A DNA stretch of 64,000 nt, taken from contig NZ_FCOE02000027.1 in the NCBI RefSeq assembly GCF_001544915.2, positions 43,380-107,379 on the forward strand, in the 5' to 3' direction. The translations under genes and the position numbers were made by a program. Shown here one piece after another: positions 34,849-42,872 of this stretch (the stretch's first letter is position 1; every line of letters starts with the position of its first letter). Under the pieces are notes generated by a model. That model had not been told where the DNA came from, made no database searches, and saw only the letters and a program-made list of their open reading frames with translations. This DNA is from Caballeronia pedi. Its GTDB lineage: Bacteria; Pseudomonadota; Gammaproteobacteria; Burkholderiales; Burkholderiaceae.

Positions 34849-36258
34849 CTACCCGGCCTTCCGCATCGGCTCCCCATTAACCCCCGCAAACGCCTGCTTG
34901 CGCCAATCCCCTGCGTCCGGCCTCGCGAGGCCCAAATTCTCCCGCAGCGTCGACCCGTCGTACTCCTTGCGAAACACGCCGCGCCGCTGCAACTCCGGCA
35001 CCACCTGCCGCACAAAATCCTCATACCCACCCGGCACGTGCGTCGGCGAGATCACAAACCCATCGCAACCGCCTTCGACGAACCATTGCTCCATCTGATC
35101 CGCCACGCTCTTGGCCGTGCCTGCAAACACCGGAAACTCATTCAACCGCGCACGATTCGAGAAATCGACGAAATCCCGCACCGACGGATTCTGCTTGCCC
35201 GACAACATCACCACGCGATCGCGAAAGCCCGTCCACCCGGAAATAGCCTTCATCTCCGCGTCAGTGAACGGCGCGTCATAATCGCGCGTCGAAAAATCGG
35301 TATTGAGCACTTCACACAGCAACGTAAGCGAGTCGATCGGCTTCGCGAGCGAATCGATATAGTCGCGTTGCTGCTGCGCGATTTCATCCGATTCGGCGAC
35401 GACCGTATAACACGCAGTCGCAACCTTCACCTTCTCCGGATCGCGCCCCGCATCGAGCACCGATTGCCTGAGTTCCGCGCGCTGCTTCTTGCCCGCCGCG
35501 AGATTCGGATACACCACGAAAATCAGTTCACCCCACCGCGATGCAAACGCGCGGCCACGCCCGCTCTGCCCCGCCTGAATCAGCACCGGATGCCCCTGCT
35601 GCGAACGCGGCACCGTAAGCGGGCCACGCGAGCTGAAATACGCGCCCTTGTGATCGAGCCGATGCACCTTGGCCGGATCGGCGAAGCGGCCGCTTTGCTT
35701 GTCGAGGATCAGCGCGTCGTCTTCCCACGAATCCCAGTGACCCATCACCGTTTCGAGGAACTCATCGGCGCGGTCATAGCGCAGATCGTGCTCCAGATGC
35801 ATCTCGCGGCCGAAATTCGCGGCCTCCGAATCATTGAGCGACGTCACCACGTTCCACGCGACGCGGCCCTTCGTCATCAAATCGAGCGTCGCGAAATGAC
35901 GCGCGACATGGTACGGCTCGTAGTACGTCGTCGAATACGTCGCGCCGAGGCCGAGGTGCGTCGTGGCCATCGCCATCGCGGTGAGAATCGGCGACGGGTC
36001 CATCTTCACGGCGCGCACGCCATGTTCGACGGTTTGCGCGTGATCGTCGCCGTAGATGTCGGGCATGGCGAGACGGTCGTCGAAAAACGCCAGATGAAAT
36101 TTGCCCTCTTCCAGCGTGCGCGCGATGCGCTGGTAATACTCGGGCGACATGAAGTCCTGCATCGCGCCGCCATGACGCCAGGAACCCGGATACGTCGAGC
36201 AGTTCTGAGCCTGCAAAAAGCCGATCAGCGTCATCTGACGCGAAGTGTCGTGTGCCAT
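34849..36258 (-). CDS. NtaA/SnaA/DszA-family FMN-dependent monooxygenase, copy 2
   Basis: A 469-residue paralogue of the enzyme at 27564, very similar along its whole length (same blocks LAFFDDRLAMPDIYG, GLGATYSTTYYEP, WNVVTSLNDSEAANFG). It needs reduced FMN, probably from the reductase at 37489. The start at 36258 has AGGAGG ten bases upstream; the ATG at 36267 lies only one base from that element and is less likely. It stands alone on the minus strand, divergent from LysR 36381. Substrate unknown. Confidence 0.93.
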   Translation of the reverse strand: MAHDTSRQMTLIGFLQAQNCSTYPGSWRHGGAMQDFMSPEYYQRIARTLEEGKFHLAFFDDRLAMPDIYGDDHAQTVEHGVRAVKMDPSPILTAMAMATTHLGLGATYSTTYYEPYHVARHFATLDLMTKGRVAWNVVTSLNDSEAANFGREMHLEHDLRYDRADEFLETVMGHWDSWEDDALILDKQSGRFADPAKVHRLDHKGAYFSSRGPLTVPRSQQGHPVLIQAGQSGRGRAFASRWGELIFVVYPNLAAGKKQRAELRQSVLDAGRDPEKVKVATACYTVVAESDEIAQQQRDYIDSLAKPIDSLTLLCEVLNTDFSTRDYDAPFTDAEMKAISGWTGFRDRVVMLSGKQNPSVRDFVDFSNRARLNEFPVFAGTAKSVADQMEQWFVEGGCDGFVISPTHVPGGYEDFVRQVVPELQRRGVFRKEYDGSTLRENLGLARPDAGDWRKQAFAGVNGEPMRKAG

Positions 36259-36318
36259 GTCGTCCATGCCTCCTGATGTCGGTATGGATTCGATTATGTC
36301 GACGGCGCCGCGACGACA

Positions 36319-36345
36319 CTATTTGCTTTATGAGATAGACTCATA
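36319..36345. promoter_or_regulatory. LysR-box candidate: CTATTTGCTTTA plus TATGAG-N5-CTCATA
   Basis: CTATTTGCTTTA at 36319-36330 runs into the dyad TATGAG-ATAGA-CTCATA at 36329-36345. The first block recurs as CTATTCGCTTTA at 44294-44305, again 36-50 bp before a paralogous LysR gene. It is AT-rich against a GC-rich background and lies between divergent genes. Confidence 0.55.
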
Positions 36346-36380
36346 GCCGATCCTGATAAAACCAACGGAGACTTCCCGTC

Positions 36381-37349
36381 ATGGCGCCCGACAAGCCGGA
36401 CGAGGGCCCGCACTCCGCAGCGCCACCGACGCTGCGCTTCGACCTCGTCGAACTGGAGACCTTTCTCGCGGTGGTCGAACTGGGCAGTTTCAGTTCCGCA
36501 GCGCGACGCCTGCACATCTCACAGCCATCCGTGACGGCCCGCGTGCAGCGTCTCGAATCGACCCTGAAGACGCGCCTGCTCGTGCGCACGACGCGTCATG
36601 TGGAGCCCACGCCCGCCGGCAGGCGCTTGCGCGAGCACGCCGAAATCGCGTTGCGCGAACTGCGCAAGCTGCTGCAGGAATTCCAGGCCGACGCCGAGGC
36701 CGCGCGCCTGCGCGTGGTGGTCGCCGCCACGCCGATGATCTCGGCCGTCATGCTGCCCTCGCTGATCCATTCGTTCTGCCAGCGCTATCCGGACGTGCAG
36801 ATTCAACTGCGCGATCTGCAATACGAGGACGTGGTCGCGAAGATCGAGAGCAACGAGGCCGATCTCGCCGTGGTCGCCTTCGACAAAGATTCGAGCAAGC
36901 TGAGCTTCGAAGCGCTCACCGAAGAGGACATGCTGGTCGTGGTGCCGAAGACCCATCCGCTCGCGCAAGCCGGCGAAGTCACGCTGGAGCAACTGGCGCA
37001 AATCCCGCTGATGCTGCTCGACCGCTACTCGATCCTGCGCGACAGGCTCGCCGACGAATTCGCGAAACGCGGCCTCACACTGCGCCCGATGCATCACGCC
37101 GCCAATCTGAGCACGCTGCTCGGCATGGTGGACGCGGGGCTCGGTGCAACCTTCCTGCCGCGCTCGATGGCCCAGCGCTACGCGCGCGACACCCGCGCCA
37201 CGCTACAGGTCGCCGATGTGAGCCTGAGCCGCCGCTTCGGCATCCTGCGCGCGCGCGACGCCGACCTGAGCGCGGCCGCGCTGAGCTTCGTGCGGCACTT
37301 GCAGGCCAATTTCGGCGCGACGCTCGCGAGCGACACGTCGCCGTCCTGA
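36381..37349 (+). CDS. LysR-family regulator of set 2 (copy A)
   Basis: A 322-residue LTTR: HTH at about 20-80 (LETFLAVVELGSFSSAARRLHISQPSVTARV region), effector domain after about residue 110. It is a clear paralogue of the LTTR at 44341, with shared blocks IQLRDLQYEDV-like, LMLLDRY and LVDAGLGATFLPR-like. Divergent from monooxygenase copy 2 and followed at 37489 by the reductase operon. A ribosome-binding site GGAG lies ten bases upstream. Confidence 0.93.
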   Translation: MAPDKPDEGPHSAAPPTLRFDLVELETFLAVVELGSFSSAARRLHISQPSVTARVQRLESTLKTRLLVRTTRHVEPTPAGRRLREHAEIALRELRKLLQEFQADAEAARLRVVVAATPMISAVMLPSLIHSFCQRYPDVQIQLRDLQYEDVVAKIESNEADLAVVAFDKDSSKLSFEALTEEDMLVVVPKTHPLAQAGEVTLEQLAQIPLMLLDRYSILRDRLADEFAKRGLTLRPMHHAANLSTLLGMVDAGLGATFLPRSMAQRYARDTRATLQVADVSLSRRFGILRARDADLSAAALSFVRHLQANFGATLASDTSPS

Positions 37350-37451
37350 TGCCCTATGAATGCGCGCATCTATCCGTTTTGCCGATCAATCCATCGCGAC
37401 ATCGAAATTGTTCTGCGGCGCGCGCAACTCTAGACTCGGGTCATCGAGTGC

Positions 37452-37474
37452 ATGAGGCCGTGCACTCACCTCAT
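37452..37474. promoter_or_regulatory. Dyad ATGAGG-N11-CCTCAT upstream of reductase operon
   Basis: A 6-11-6 inverted repeat 15 bp before the flavin reductase start. The ATGAG/CTCAT half-sites are the same as in the dyad upstream of LysR 36381, so one regulator may bind both. Moderate support only. Confidence 0.35.
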
Positions 37475-37488
37475 ACCGGAGACCTTTC

Positions 37489-37998
37489 ATGACGCTCGAA
37501 AACAAACAGACCTTTCGTGACGCGCTTTCCGCTTTCCCGAGCGGCGTCACCATCGTCTCGACCACCGACGAACAAGGCCGTCACTGGGGCTTTACCGCCA
37601 GTTCGTTTTCGTCGGTATCGATGGACCCGCCGCTCGTGCTCGTGTGCATCGCCAACAAGGCGGATTCGCACGCCGCGTTCGTCAACGCGCAACGCTATGC
37701 GATCAACATCCTGTCGCAGGAGCAGAAGGACGTCGCGATGCATTTCGCGCGCAAGGGCGTCGACAAGTTCGGCCCGCACGCGTTTCGCTACGGCACCGGC
37801 GACGACCCGCATCCGCCGATGCTGCCGGGCTCGATGGCCTCGCTCGTGTGCATCGCGCGCGACGTGCACGAAGCGGGCGATCATACTGTGCTGATCGGCG
37901 AGATCCAGGACGTCGAACTCGGCGACGCCACGCCGCTCGTCTACTACAACCGGGGTTTTCGCAACCTCGAACTCGAAACCGCAGATTCACTTATCTGA
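37489..37998 (+). CDS. Flavin reductase, copy 2
   Basis: A 169-residue NAD(P)H:flavin reductase of the HpaC-like fold: FRDALSAFPSGVTIVST, FTASSFSSVSMDPPLVLVCI and RYAINILSQEQ. It would regenerate reduced FMN for the monooxygenase at 34849. GGAGACC precedes the start. First gene of a three-gene operon with an Fe-dependent alcohol dehydrogenase and a lumazine synthase. Confidence 0.93.
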   Translation: MTLENKQTFRDALSAFPSGVTIVSTTDEQGRHWGFTASSFSSVSMDPPLVLVCIANKADSHAAFVNAQRYAINILSQEQKDVAMHFARKGVDKFGPHAFRYGTGDDPHPPMLPGSMASLVCIARDVHEAGDHTVLIGEIQDVELGDATPLVYYNRGFRNLELETADSLI

Positions 37999-38007
37999 GC
38001 GCATCGC

Positions 38008-39168
38008 ATGAACGCTTTCAGCTTCACCACGGTTCCTTCGCTCGTCGTCGACTACGGCGGCGCGCGGCGTCTCGGCGCGCTCTTGCGCGAGCGCTATCGC
38101 GACGAACGCCGTCTCGTCCTCGTCACCGACCGCTTTCTCAATGAGAGCGGCCTGATCGCGCCCGCACTCGACAATCTGGCCATGCAAGGCTGGCAAGTCA
38201 CCGTGATCGACGACGTCGTCGCCGATCCGCCCGATCACGTCGTGCTCGACGCCGCCGCGCGCGCGAAGGCAAGCGGCGCGGAGATCGTGCTCGGACTCGG
38301 CGGCGGCTCGTCGATGGATGTCGCCAAGCTGATCGCCGTGCTGTGCGCATCGGCGCAACCGCTCGAGAAGATGTACGGTGTCGGCAACGTCGAAGGTCCG
38401 CGTCTGCCGCTCGTGCTGATGCCGACCACCGCGGGCACCGGCTCCGAAGTCACGGCCATTTCCATCGTGACGACGGGCGCGACCACGAAAAGCGGCGTCG
38501 TCTCGCCGGTTCTGTATCCCGATCTTGCGCTGCTCGACGCAGAACTCACGCTCGGCCTGCCGCCGCAAGCGACGGCCGCGACCGGTATCGACGCGATGGT
38601 GCATGCGATCGAGGCGTACACGTCGGCGCGTCTGAAGAATCCGCTCTCCGACATGCTCGCGAAGGAAGCGCTGCGTCTGTTGTATGCGAACCTGTTGCCC
38701 GCCTGTCGCGATGGCGGGAATCGCGCCGCACGCGAAGCGATGCTGCTCGGCGCGACGCTCGCGGGCCAGGCGTTCTCGAATGCGCCGGTCGCCGCGGTGC
38801 ATGCGCTCGCGTATCCGCTCGGCGGGCACTTCCATGTGCCGCATGGTTTGTCGAACGCGCTGGTGCTGATGCATGTGCTGCGCTTCAACGCGCCCGCCGC
38901 CGCCGCGCGCTATGCGGAGCTTGCCGATACGCTCGGCTGCGCCGCCGCCGATGACAGCGCCGAAGCGAAGACCGAAGCCTTCATTCAGGCGATGCAGACG
39001 CTCGTGAACGAGACCGGCATTGCGCGCACGCTGCGCGAGGTGGGCGTCGAGGAATCGCATCTGCCGATGCTCGCCGCCGATGCAATGAAGCAGCAGCGTC
39101 TGCTCATCAACAACCCGCGTGAGATGACCGAGGCAGCGGCGCTCGATATCTACAGGGCGGCGCTATGA
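38008..39168 (+). CDS. Iron-containing alcohol dehydrogenase / maleylacetate-reductase-like
   Basis: A 386-residue group III dehydrogenase. The NAD(P) motif GLGGGSSMDVAK and a PTTAGTGSEVT block are clear. Metal ligands are Asp and His in GIDAMVHAIEAYTSA and two His in AVHALAYPLGGHFHVPHG. It would oxidise or reduce a small alcohol/aldehyde or oxo-acid intermediate in the flavin-monooxygenase pathway. It starts nine bases after the reductase stop and overlaps the ribH start (ATGA). Confidence 0.93.
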   Translation: MNAFSFTTVPSLVVDYGGARRLGALLRERYRDERRLVLVTDRFLNESGLIAPALDNLAMQGWQVTVIDDVVADPPDHVVLDAAARAKASGAEIVLGLGGGSSMDVAKLIAVLCASAQPLEKMYGVGNVEGPRLPLVLMPTTAGTGSEVTAISIVTTGATTKSGVVSPVLYPDLALLDAELTLGLPPQATAATGIDAMVHAIEAYTSARLKNPLSDMLAKEALRLLYANLLPACRDGGNRAAREAMLLGATLAGQAFSNAPVAAVHALAYPLGGHFHVPHGLSNALVLMHVLRFNAPAAAARYAELADTLGCAAADDSAEAKTEAFIQAMQTLVNETGIARTLREVGVEESHLPMLAADAMKQQRLLINNPREMTEAAALDIYRAAL

Positions 39169-39614
39169 ACGGAACCATGCGTATCGCATTCGTGCAGTCG
39201 TGCTGGCATCGCGAGATCGTGGATCAGTGCCGACATGCGTTCGTCGCGCGCGTGGTCGAATTGGGCTTCGATGCGAGCGCCGTCGAATGCTTCGAGGTGC
39301 CCGGTGCGTTCGAACTGCCGCTCCACGCGAAGCTGCTCGCGCGGCGCGGCGGATTCGATGCGATCGTCGCGGCGGGGCTCGTCGTCGATGGCGGGATCTA
39401 TCGGCATGAATTCGTCGCGCAGGCGGTGATCGACGGCTTGATGCAGGTGCAGCTCGATACGCTCACGCCGGTGTTTTCCGCCGTGCTCACGCCGCATCAT
39501 TTTCATGCGGGCGAAGAGCATCTGCGGTTCTTTCACGAGCATATGAGCGTGAAGGGACGGGAAGTGGCGAACGCGTGTGTCGAGACGTTGCAGCGGGTGG
39601 CGATGATTGTTTAA
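39165..39614 (+). CDS. ribH: 6,7-Dimethyl-8-ribityllumazine synthase, type II (RibH2)
   Basis: A 149-residue lumazine synthase, the penultimate step of riboflavin synthesis. It has the type II (RibH2) look known from Brucella and Mesorhizobium: Trp14 in QSCWHREIVD at the substrate site, VPGAFELPLHAK, GLVVDGGIYRHEFVAQAVIDGLMQVQL and VLTPHHFH. It is the last gene of the reductase/Fe-ADH operon, coupled by ATGA overlap, and followed by a strong terminator. Housekeeping ribH normally sits with ribBA/nusB, so this is probably an extra copy that raises flavin supply for the FMN monooxygenases. Confidence 0.93.
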   Translation: MNGTMRIAFVQSCWHREIVDQCRHAFVARVVELGFDASAVECFEVPGAFELPLHAKLLARRGGFDAIVAAGLVVDGGIYRHEFVAQAVIDGLMQVQLDTLTPVFSAVLTPHHFHAGEEHLRFFHEHMSVKGREVANACVETLQRVAMIV

Positions 39615-39639
39615 CGGAGGTTGCTCGAAAAGCAGGAAA

Positions 39640-39669
39640 GGCATCCGGCTCCAGGCCGGATGCCTTTTT
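39640..39669. terminator. Rho-independent terminator after ribH
   Basis: Perfect 10-bp stem GGCATCCGGC/GCCGGATGCC with a 5-base loop, followed by TTTTT (39665-39669). A-rich sequence on the other side lets it also act on the convergent nitroreductase transcript. Confidence 0.92.
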
Positions 39670-39670
39670 A

Positions 39671-40264
39671 CTACTGCGCTTGCACCCACCCGCCAAACTG
39701 CGCAATCCTTTCCAACGGCAATCGCGCGCGCGGCGCATGCTCGCGCTCCGCAAGCGCGGCGGGCAGCGACTGCGCGTCGCCATGATGCGCAACCGAAATC
39801 ATGCTCAGCACCTCATAGCGCCCGGGAATCAAAAACGCTTCCCGAAACGCATCCGCATCGAGGCCGCTCATCGAATGCGCTGCGAGACCCTGTGCATGCG
39901 CCTGCAAAAGCAGCGCCATCGCGGCCGCGCCGGCATCATAGCTCGCGCTCGGATTCTCCGCGCCCTTCGCCGTGAGCGTATCCGCGAGCACGGCGATCAG
40001 CACTTGCGCATTCGCATTCCACGATTGATTGAAGGAAATGAGCGTGCCGAACGCACGCCCAAACGCGACAGGATCCGCGCCCTTCTCGAACACGACGAAG
40101 CGCCACGGCTGCGCGTTGAACGCGGAAGGCGCCCAACGCGCCGCTTCGAGCATGGCGACCACATGCGCGTGTTCGACGGCACGGTCCGCATACGCGCGCG
40201 GACTCCAGCGCGCGGCGATCAGCGGATGAATGGCGATATCGGTCGGGGCTGGACGATCAATCAT
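39671..40264 (-). CDS. Nitroreductase-family oxidoreductase
   Basis: A 197-residue FMN-binding protein of the nitroreductase fold: ARWSPRAY, LEAARWAPSAFNAQPWRFVVF and the C-terminal GRYEVLSMISVAHHG. Members reduce nitro groups, quinones or flavins; some desaturate or dehalogenate. The start overlaps the stop of the metallo-beta-lactamase-fold gene (ATGA), so it is the last gene of the AtuA-2 operon. Exact role unknown. Confidence 0.9.
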   Translation of the reverse strand: MIDRPAPTDIAIHPLIAARWSPRAYADRAVEHAHVVAMLEAARWAPSAFNAQPWRFVVFEKGADPVAFGRAFGTLISFNQSWNANAQVLIAVLADTLTAKGAENPSASYDAGAAAMALLLQAHAQGLAAHSMSGLDADAFREAFLIPGRYEVLSMISVAHHGDAQSLPAALAEREHAPRARLPLERIAQFGGWVQAQ

Positions 40265-41145
40265 GACGCGTCCGGATGCCGAAAATCGAAGCCGCCGGGC
40301 GTCTCATCGACATAACCGGCGTGCGGCGCCATGAAATGCCCCGGCAAGAGCAGCGCGCGCCGCTCGCAGGTCTGCTCCAGAATCCTCCGGCGCGTCTCGG
40401 CGGACTGCTTCTGGTCGATGCAGCCGAAGCAGCTCCAGTGCGGATACTTCACCTGAATCGGATGATGCAGGATGTCGCCGGTCATCACGGCGTGCGCGTC
40501 GTTCGACTTCAGCCCGATTGCGACATGACCCGGCGTGTGCCCCGGCGCGAGTTCGAGCGACAGACAGTCCGCGATCTCGGCGTGGTCATCGACGATCAGC
40601 GCCTGCCCCGCCTCGATCACCGGCAACACGCTGTCCTTGTAGCCGAGAATGTGATGCCCCGTGGATTCCTTCGCGTAGCGCGCCGCCCAGTAGTCGTTCT
40701 CGATCTTCGAGAAAACATACTTCGCGTTGGGAAACGTCGGCACCCAGCGATCGCCGATGAGCCGCGTATTCCAGCCGATATGATCCGCATGCAGATGCGT
40801 GCAGAGCACATAGTCGATCTGCTCGGGCGTCGCGCCCGCTGTAGCCAGGCGGTCGAGATACGGCGTCTGCAGATTGCACCAGTCGGGCCGGCCCGGGCGC
40901 TCCTTGTCGTTGCCGACGCAACCGTCGATCAATATCTTGTGACGCCCCGTATCCAGCAGCCACGAGTGCATGCTGAGCAGCATGCGACCCGTTGCGGGAT
41001 CGTAGTGACCGGGCGCGATCCACGAGAGATTCTCCGCGACGTCTTCCGGCGTCGCGAGCGGAAAGAACTTCAGAAAGTCGAAGGACGTGTCGACGGTTTC
41101 CTGAACCAGCGTCGCCGTTACGTTGCCGATCTGGAATCGAATCAC
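40261..41145 (-). CDS. Metallo-beta-lactamase-fold hydrolase of set 2
   Basis: A 294-residue MBL-fold enzyme with the metal motif THLHADHIGWN, a downstream PGHTPGHVAI His and TGDILHH Asp. The family includes lactonases (quorum-quenching, 4-pyridoxolactonase) and other ester or thioester hydrolases. The start is GTG at 41145 overlapping the MFS stop (GTGA), with GGGGGAG upstream. It takes the place in set 2 that the amidohydrolase has in set 1, which suggests a lactone or ester hydrolysis step in both. Confidence 0.92.
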   Translation of the reverse strand: MIRFQIGNVTATLVQETVDTSFDFLKFFPLATPEDVAENLSWIAPGHYDPATGRMLLSMHSWLLDTGRHKILIDGCVGNDKERPGRPDWCNLQTPYLDRLATAGATPEQIDYVLCTHLHADHIGWNTRLIGDRWVPTFPNAKYVFSKIENDYWAARYAKESTGHHILGYKDSVLPVIEAGQALIVDDHAEIADCLSLELAPGHTPGHVAIGLKSNDAHAVMTGDILHHPIQVKYPHWSCFGCIDQKQSAETRRRILEQTCERRALLLPGHFMAPHAGYVDETPGGFDFRHPDAS

Positions 41146-42500
41146 GATGCCTGCTCCCCCGACAATCCTGCTGCGACAGGCTGACGCTCCACACGCGGCT
41201 CGCGGCTCGCGCCGTCTTCAAGTGCGGAAAGTTCGATACCCGCCGCTTCGCGCAACGGCATGATGCCGAGCACGGAGATCACCGCGGCGAGCACGATATA
41301 CGCGGCCAGCAGCCAGTAACCGCCCGCCCACATCACGAACAGTGCGGCGAGGATCGGCGTGGGGCCGCTCCAGATCACGGTCGCGAGCTGATACGCCACC
41401 GACACCCCGCTATAGCGAATCGCAGCCGGATACTGCTCGCTGATCAGCGCGGGCTGCGCGGACAGCGTGCTGCCCAGACCGAAGACCATCGCGACCGTGA
41501 TCGCCGTGACGATCACCGGGTAGCTGCCGGTGTCGAGCAACTTGAAGAACGGAAAGATGAACGCGCCGAGGAAGATCATGCCGCCCATGTACACCTTCTT
41601 GCGGCCGATGCGATCCGACAGCGCGCCGAAGAACGGCTGCGACAACAGCGTGAAGAACGAGCCGATCATCAGTGCGCGAATTGCGAGCGGCTTGCCGATA
41701 TGCAGGTTCTGCGTCAGATAGACGAGCGCATAGACGGAGATCACGAAGAAGCTGGTGTTCTCGGCCGCCTGCGCCGCGACGATCTGCATCGTGCGTTTCT
41801 TCTGGGTGGCGAGCACCGTGGCGATCGGCATTTTCTCGGCGGTGTGCGAGCGCTGAAGTTTCTGGAAGCTCGGCGACTCGGACACGCGGCGTCGAATGAT
41901 GAAGCCCACCACGACGAGCAGGCCCGAAAGCAGGAACGGCACGCGCCATCCCCATGCCGCGAACTGTTCGGCTGTCGTGAGCGCGGTGGTCAGGGCCATC
42001 ACGCCGGTCGACAGGATCAGCGCGGCGGAGATGCCCATCTGCGGCCACGCGCCGTAGAAGCCGCGCTTCTTCGCGGGCGAATGCTCGATCACCATCAGCG
42101 TCGCGCCGCCCCACTCGCCGCCCACCGCGAAGCCCTGCAGGAAGCGCAAGGTCGTGAGGAGAATCGGCGCGCCGAGGCCGATGCTCTCGTAAGTCGGCAG
42201 CAGGCCGATCAGGAAGGTCACGCCGCCCATCATCAAGAGGCTCAGCACGAGCATCGCCTTGCGGCCAATGCGGTCGCCGTAATGGCCGAACACGATGCCA
42301 CCCACCGGCCGCGCGATGAAGCCGATCGCAAAGCTCGCGAGCGACGCGATCGTGCCGGCGACGGGATCGAACGCCGGAAAGAACAGCTTGTTGAAGATCA
42401 GCGCGGCCGCCGATCCGAAGATGAAGAAGTCGTACCACTCTAGCGTCGCGCCGATCGCGCTGGCGAACGACACTCGCCGGATATCCGAATCGTTGACCAT
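41142..42500 (-). CDS. MFS transporter (metabolite:H+ symporter type), set 2
   Basis: A 452-residue carrier of the MHS family (ShiA/ProP/KgtP relatives): IGATLEWYDFFIFG at the N-terminus, GIVFGHYGDRIGRKAML in loop 2-3 and the LRFLQGFAVGGEWGGA block. Such carriers take up organic acids or betaines with protons. GGAGGAGAC precedes the start. It lies between DUF4387 copy 2 and the hydrolase in the AtuA-2 operon. Confidence 0.93.
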   Translation of the reverse strand: MVNDSDIRRVSFASAIGATLEWYDFFIFGSAAALIFNKLFFPAFDPVAGTIASLASFAIGFIARPVGGIVFGHYGDRIGRKAMLVLSLLMMGGVTFLIGLLPTYESIGLGAPILLTTLRFLQGFAVGGEWGGATLMVIEHSPAKKRGFYGAWPQMGISAALILSTGVMALTTALTTAEQFAAWGWRVPFLLSGLLVVVGFIIRRRVSESPSFQKLQRSHTAEKMPIATVLATQKKRTMQIVAAQAAENTSFFVISVYALVYLTQNLHIGKPLAIRALMIGSFFTLLSQPFFGALSDRIGRKKVYMGGMIFLGAFIFPFFKLLDTGSYPVIVTAITVAMVFGLGSTLSAQPALISEQYPAAIRYSGVSVAYQLATVIWSGPTPILAALFVMWAGGYWLLAAYIVLAAVISVLGIMPLREAAGIELSALEDGASREPRVERQPVAAGLSGEQAS

Positions 42501-42537
42501 GTTGTCTCCTCCGCCTGCTTTTATTTGACCGGCGCCT

Positions 42538-42870
42538 TCAGACGCCGGGAATCTCGACTGTCAATAACGGCGCGTGCTGCTGCGCGCCGAACGTGTCGCG
42601 CTCGCCCACGCTGCCCTGCGCCCACGAGCGCTTGAGCGTCAGCTTGAACGCGCGTGCCGGATCGAAGAACATCAGGGTCACGATGTCTTCCTTCGTCACG
42701 TTGTACAGCTTGCAGATCAGCGCTTCGGTCAGCACGCCGCTGTGCTTCACGCGTTCGTAAAGCGGCGCGTCGTCGAAGATCACGTCGAAGGTGATCTCGA
42801 ACGGGCCGGAGTTCTTGCTGCGCACGACCTTCGCCAGATCGCGCAATGTCTTCGTCTGCGTTGCGTTCAT
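42538..42870 (-). CDS. DUF4387 protein, copy 2
   Basis: A 110-residue DUF4387 protein, paralogue of the one at 31982, with SKNSGPFEITFDVIF and FGAQQHAPLL. It starts two bases after the AtuA copy-2 stop, with GGAGATC inside the end of that gene. Function unknown; presumed partner of AtuA. Confidence 0.88.
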   Translation of the reverse strand: MNATQTKTLRDLAKVVRSKNSGPFEITFDVIFDDAPLYERVKHSGVLTEALICKLYNVTKEDIVTLMFFDPARAFKLTLKRSWAQGSVGERDTFGAQQHAPLLTVEIPGV

Positions 42871-42872
42871 GT

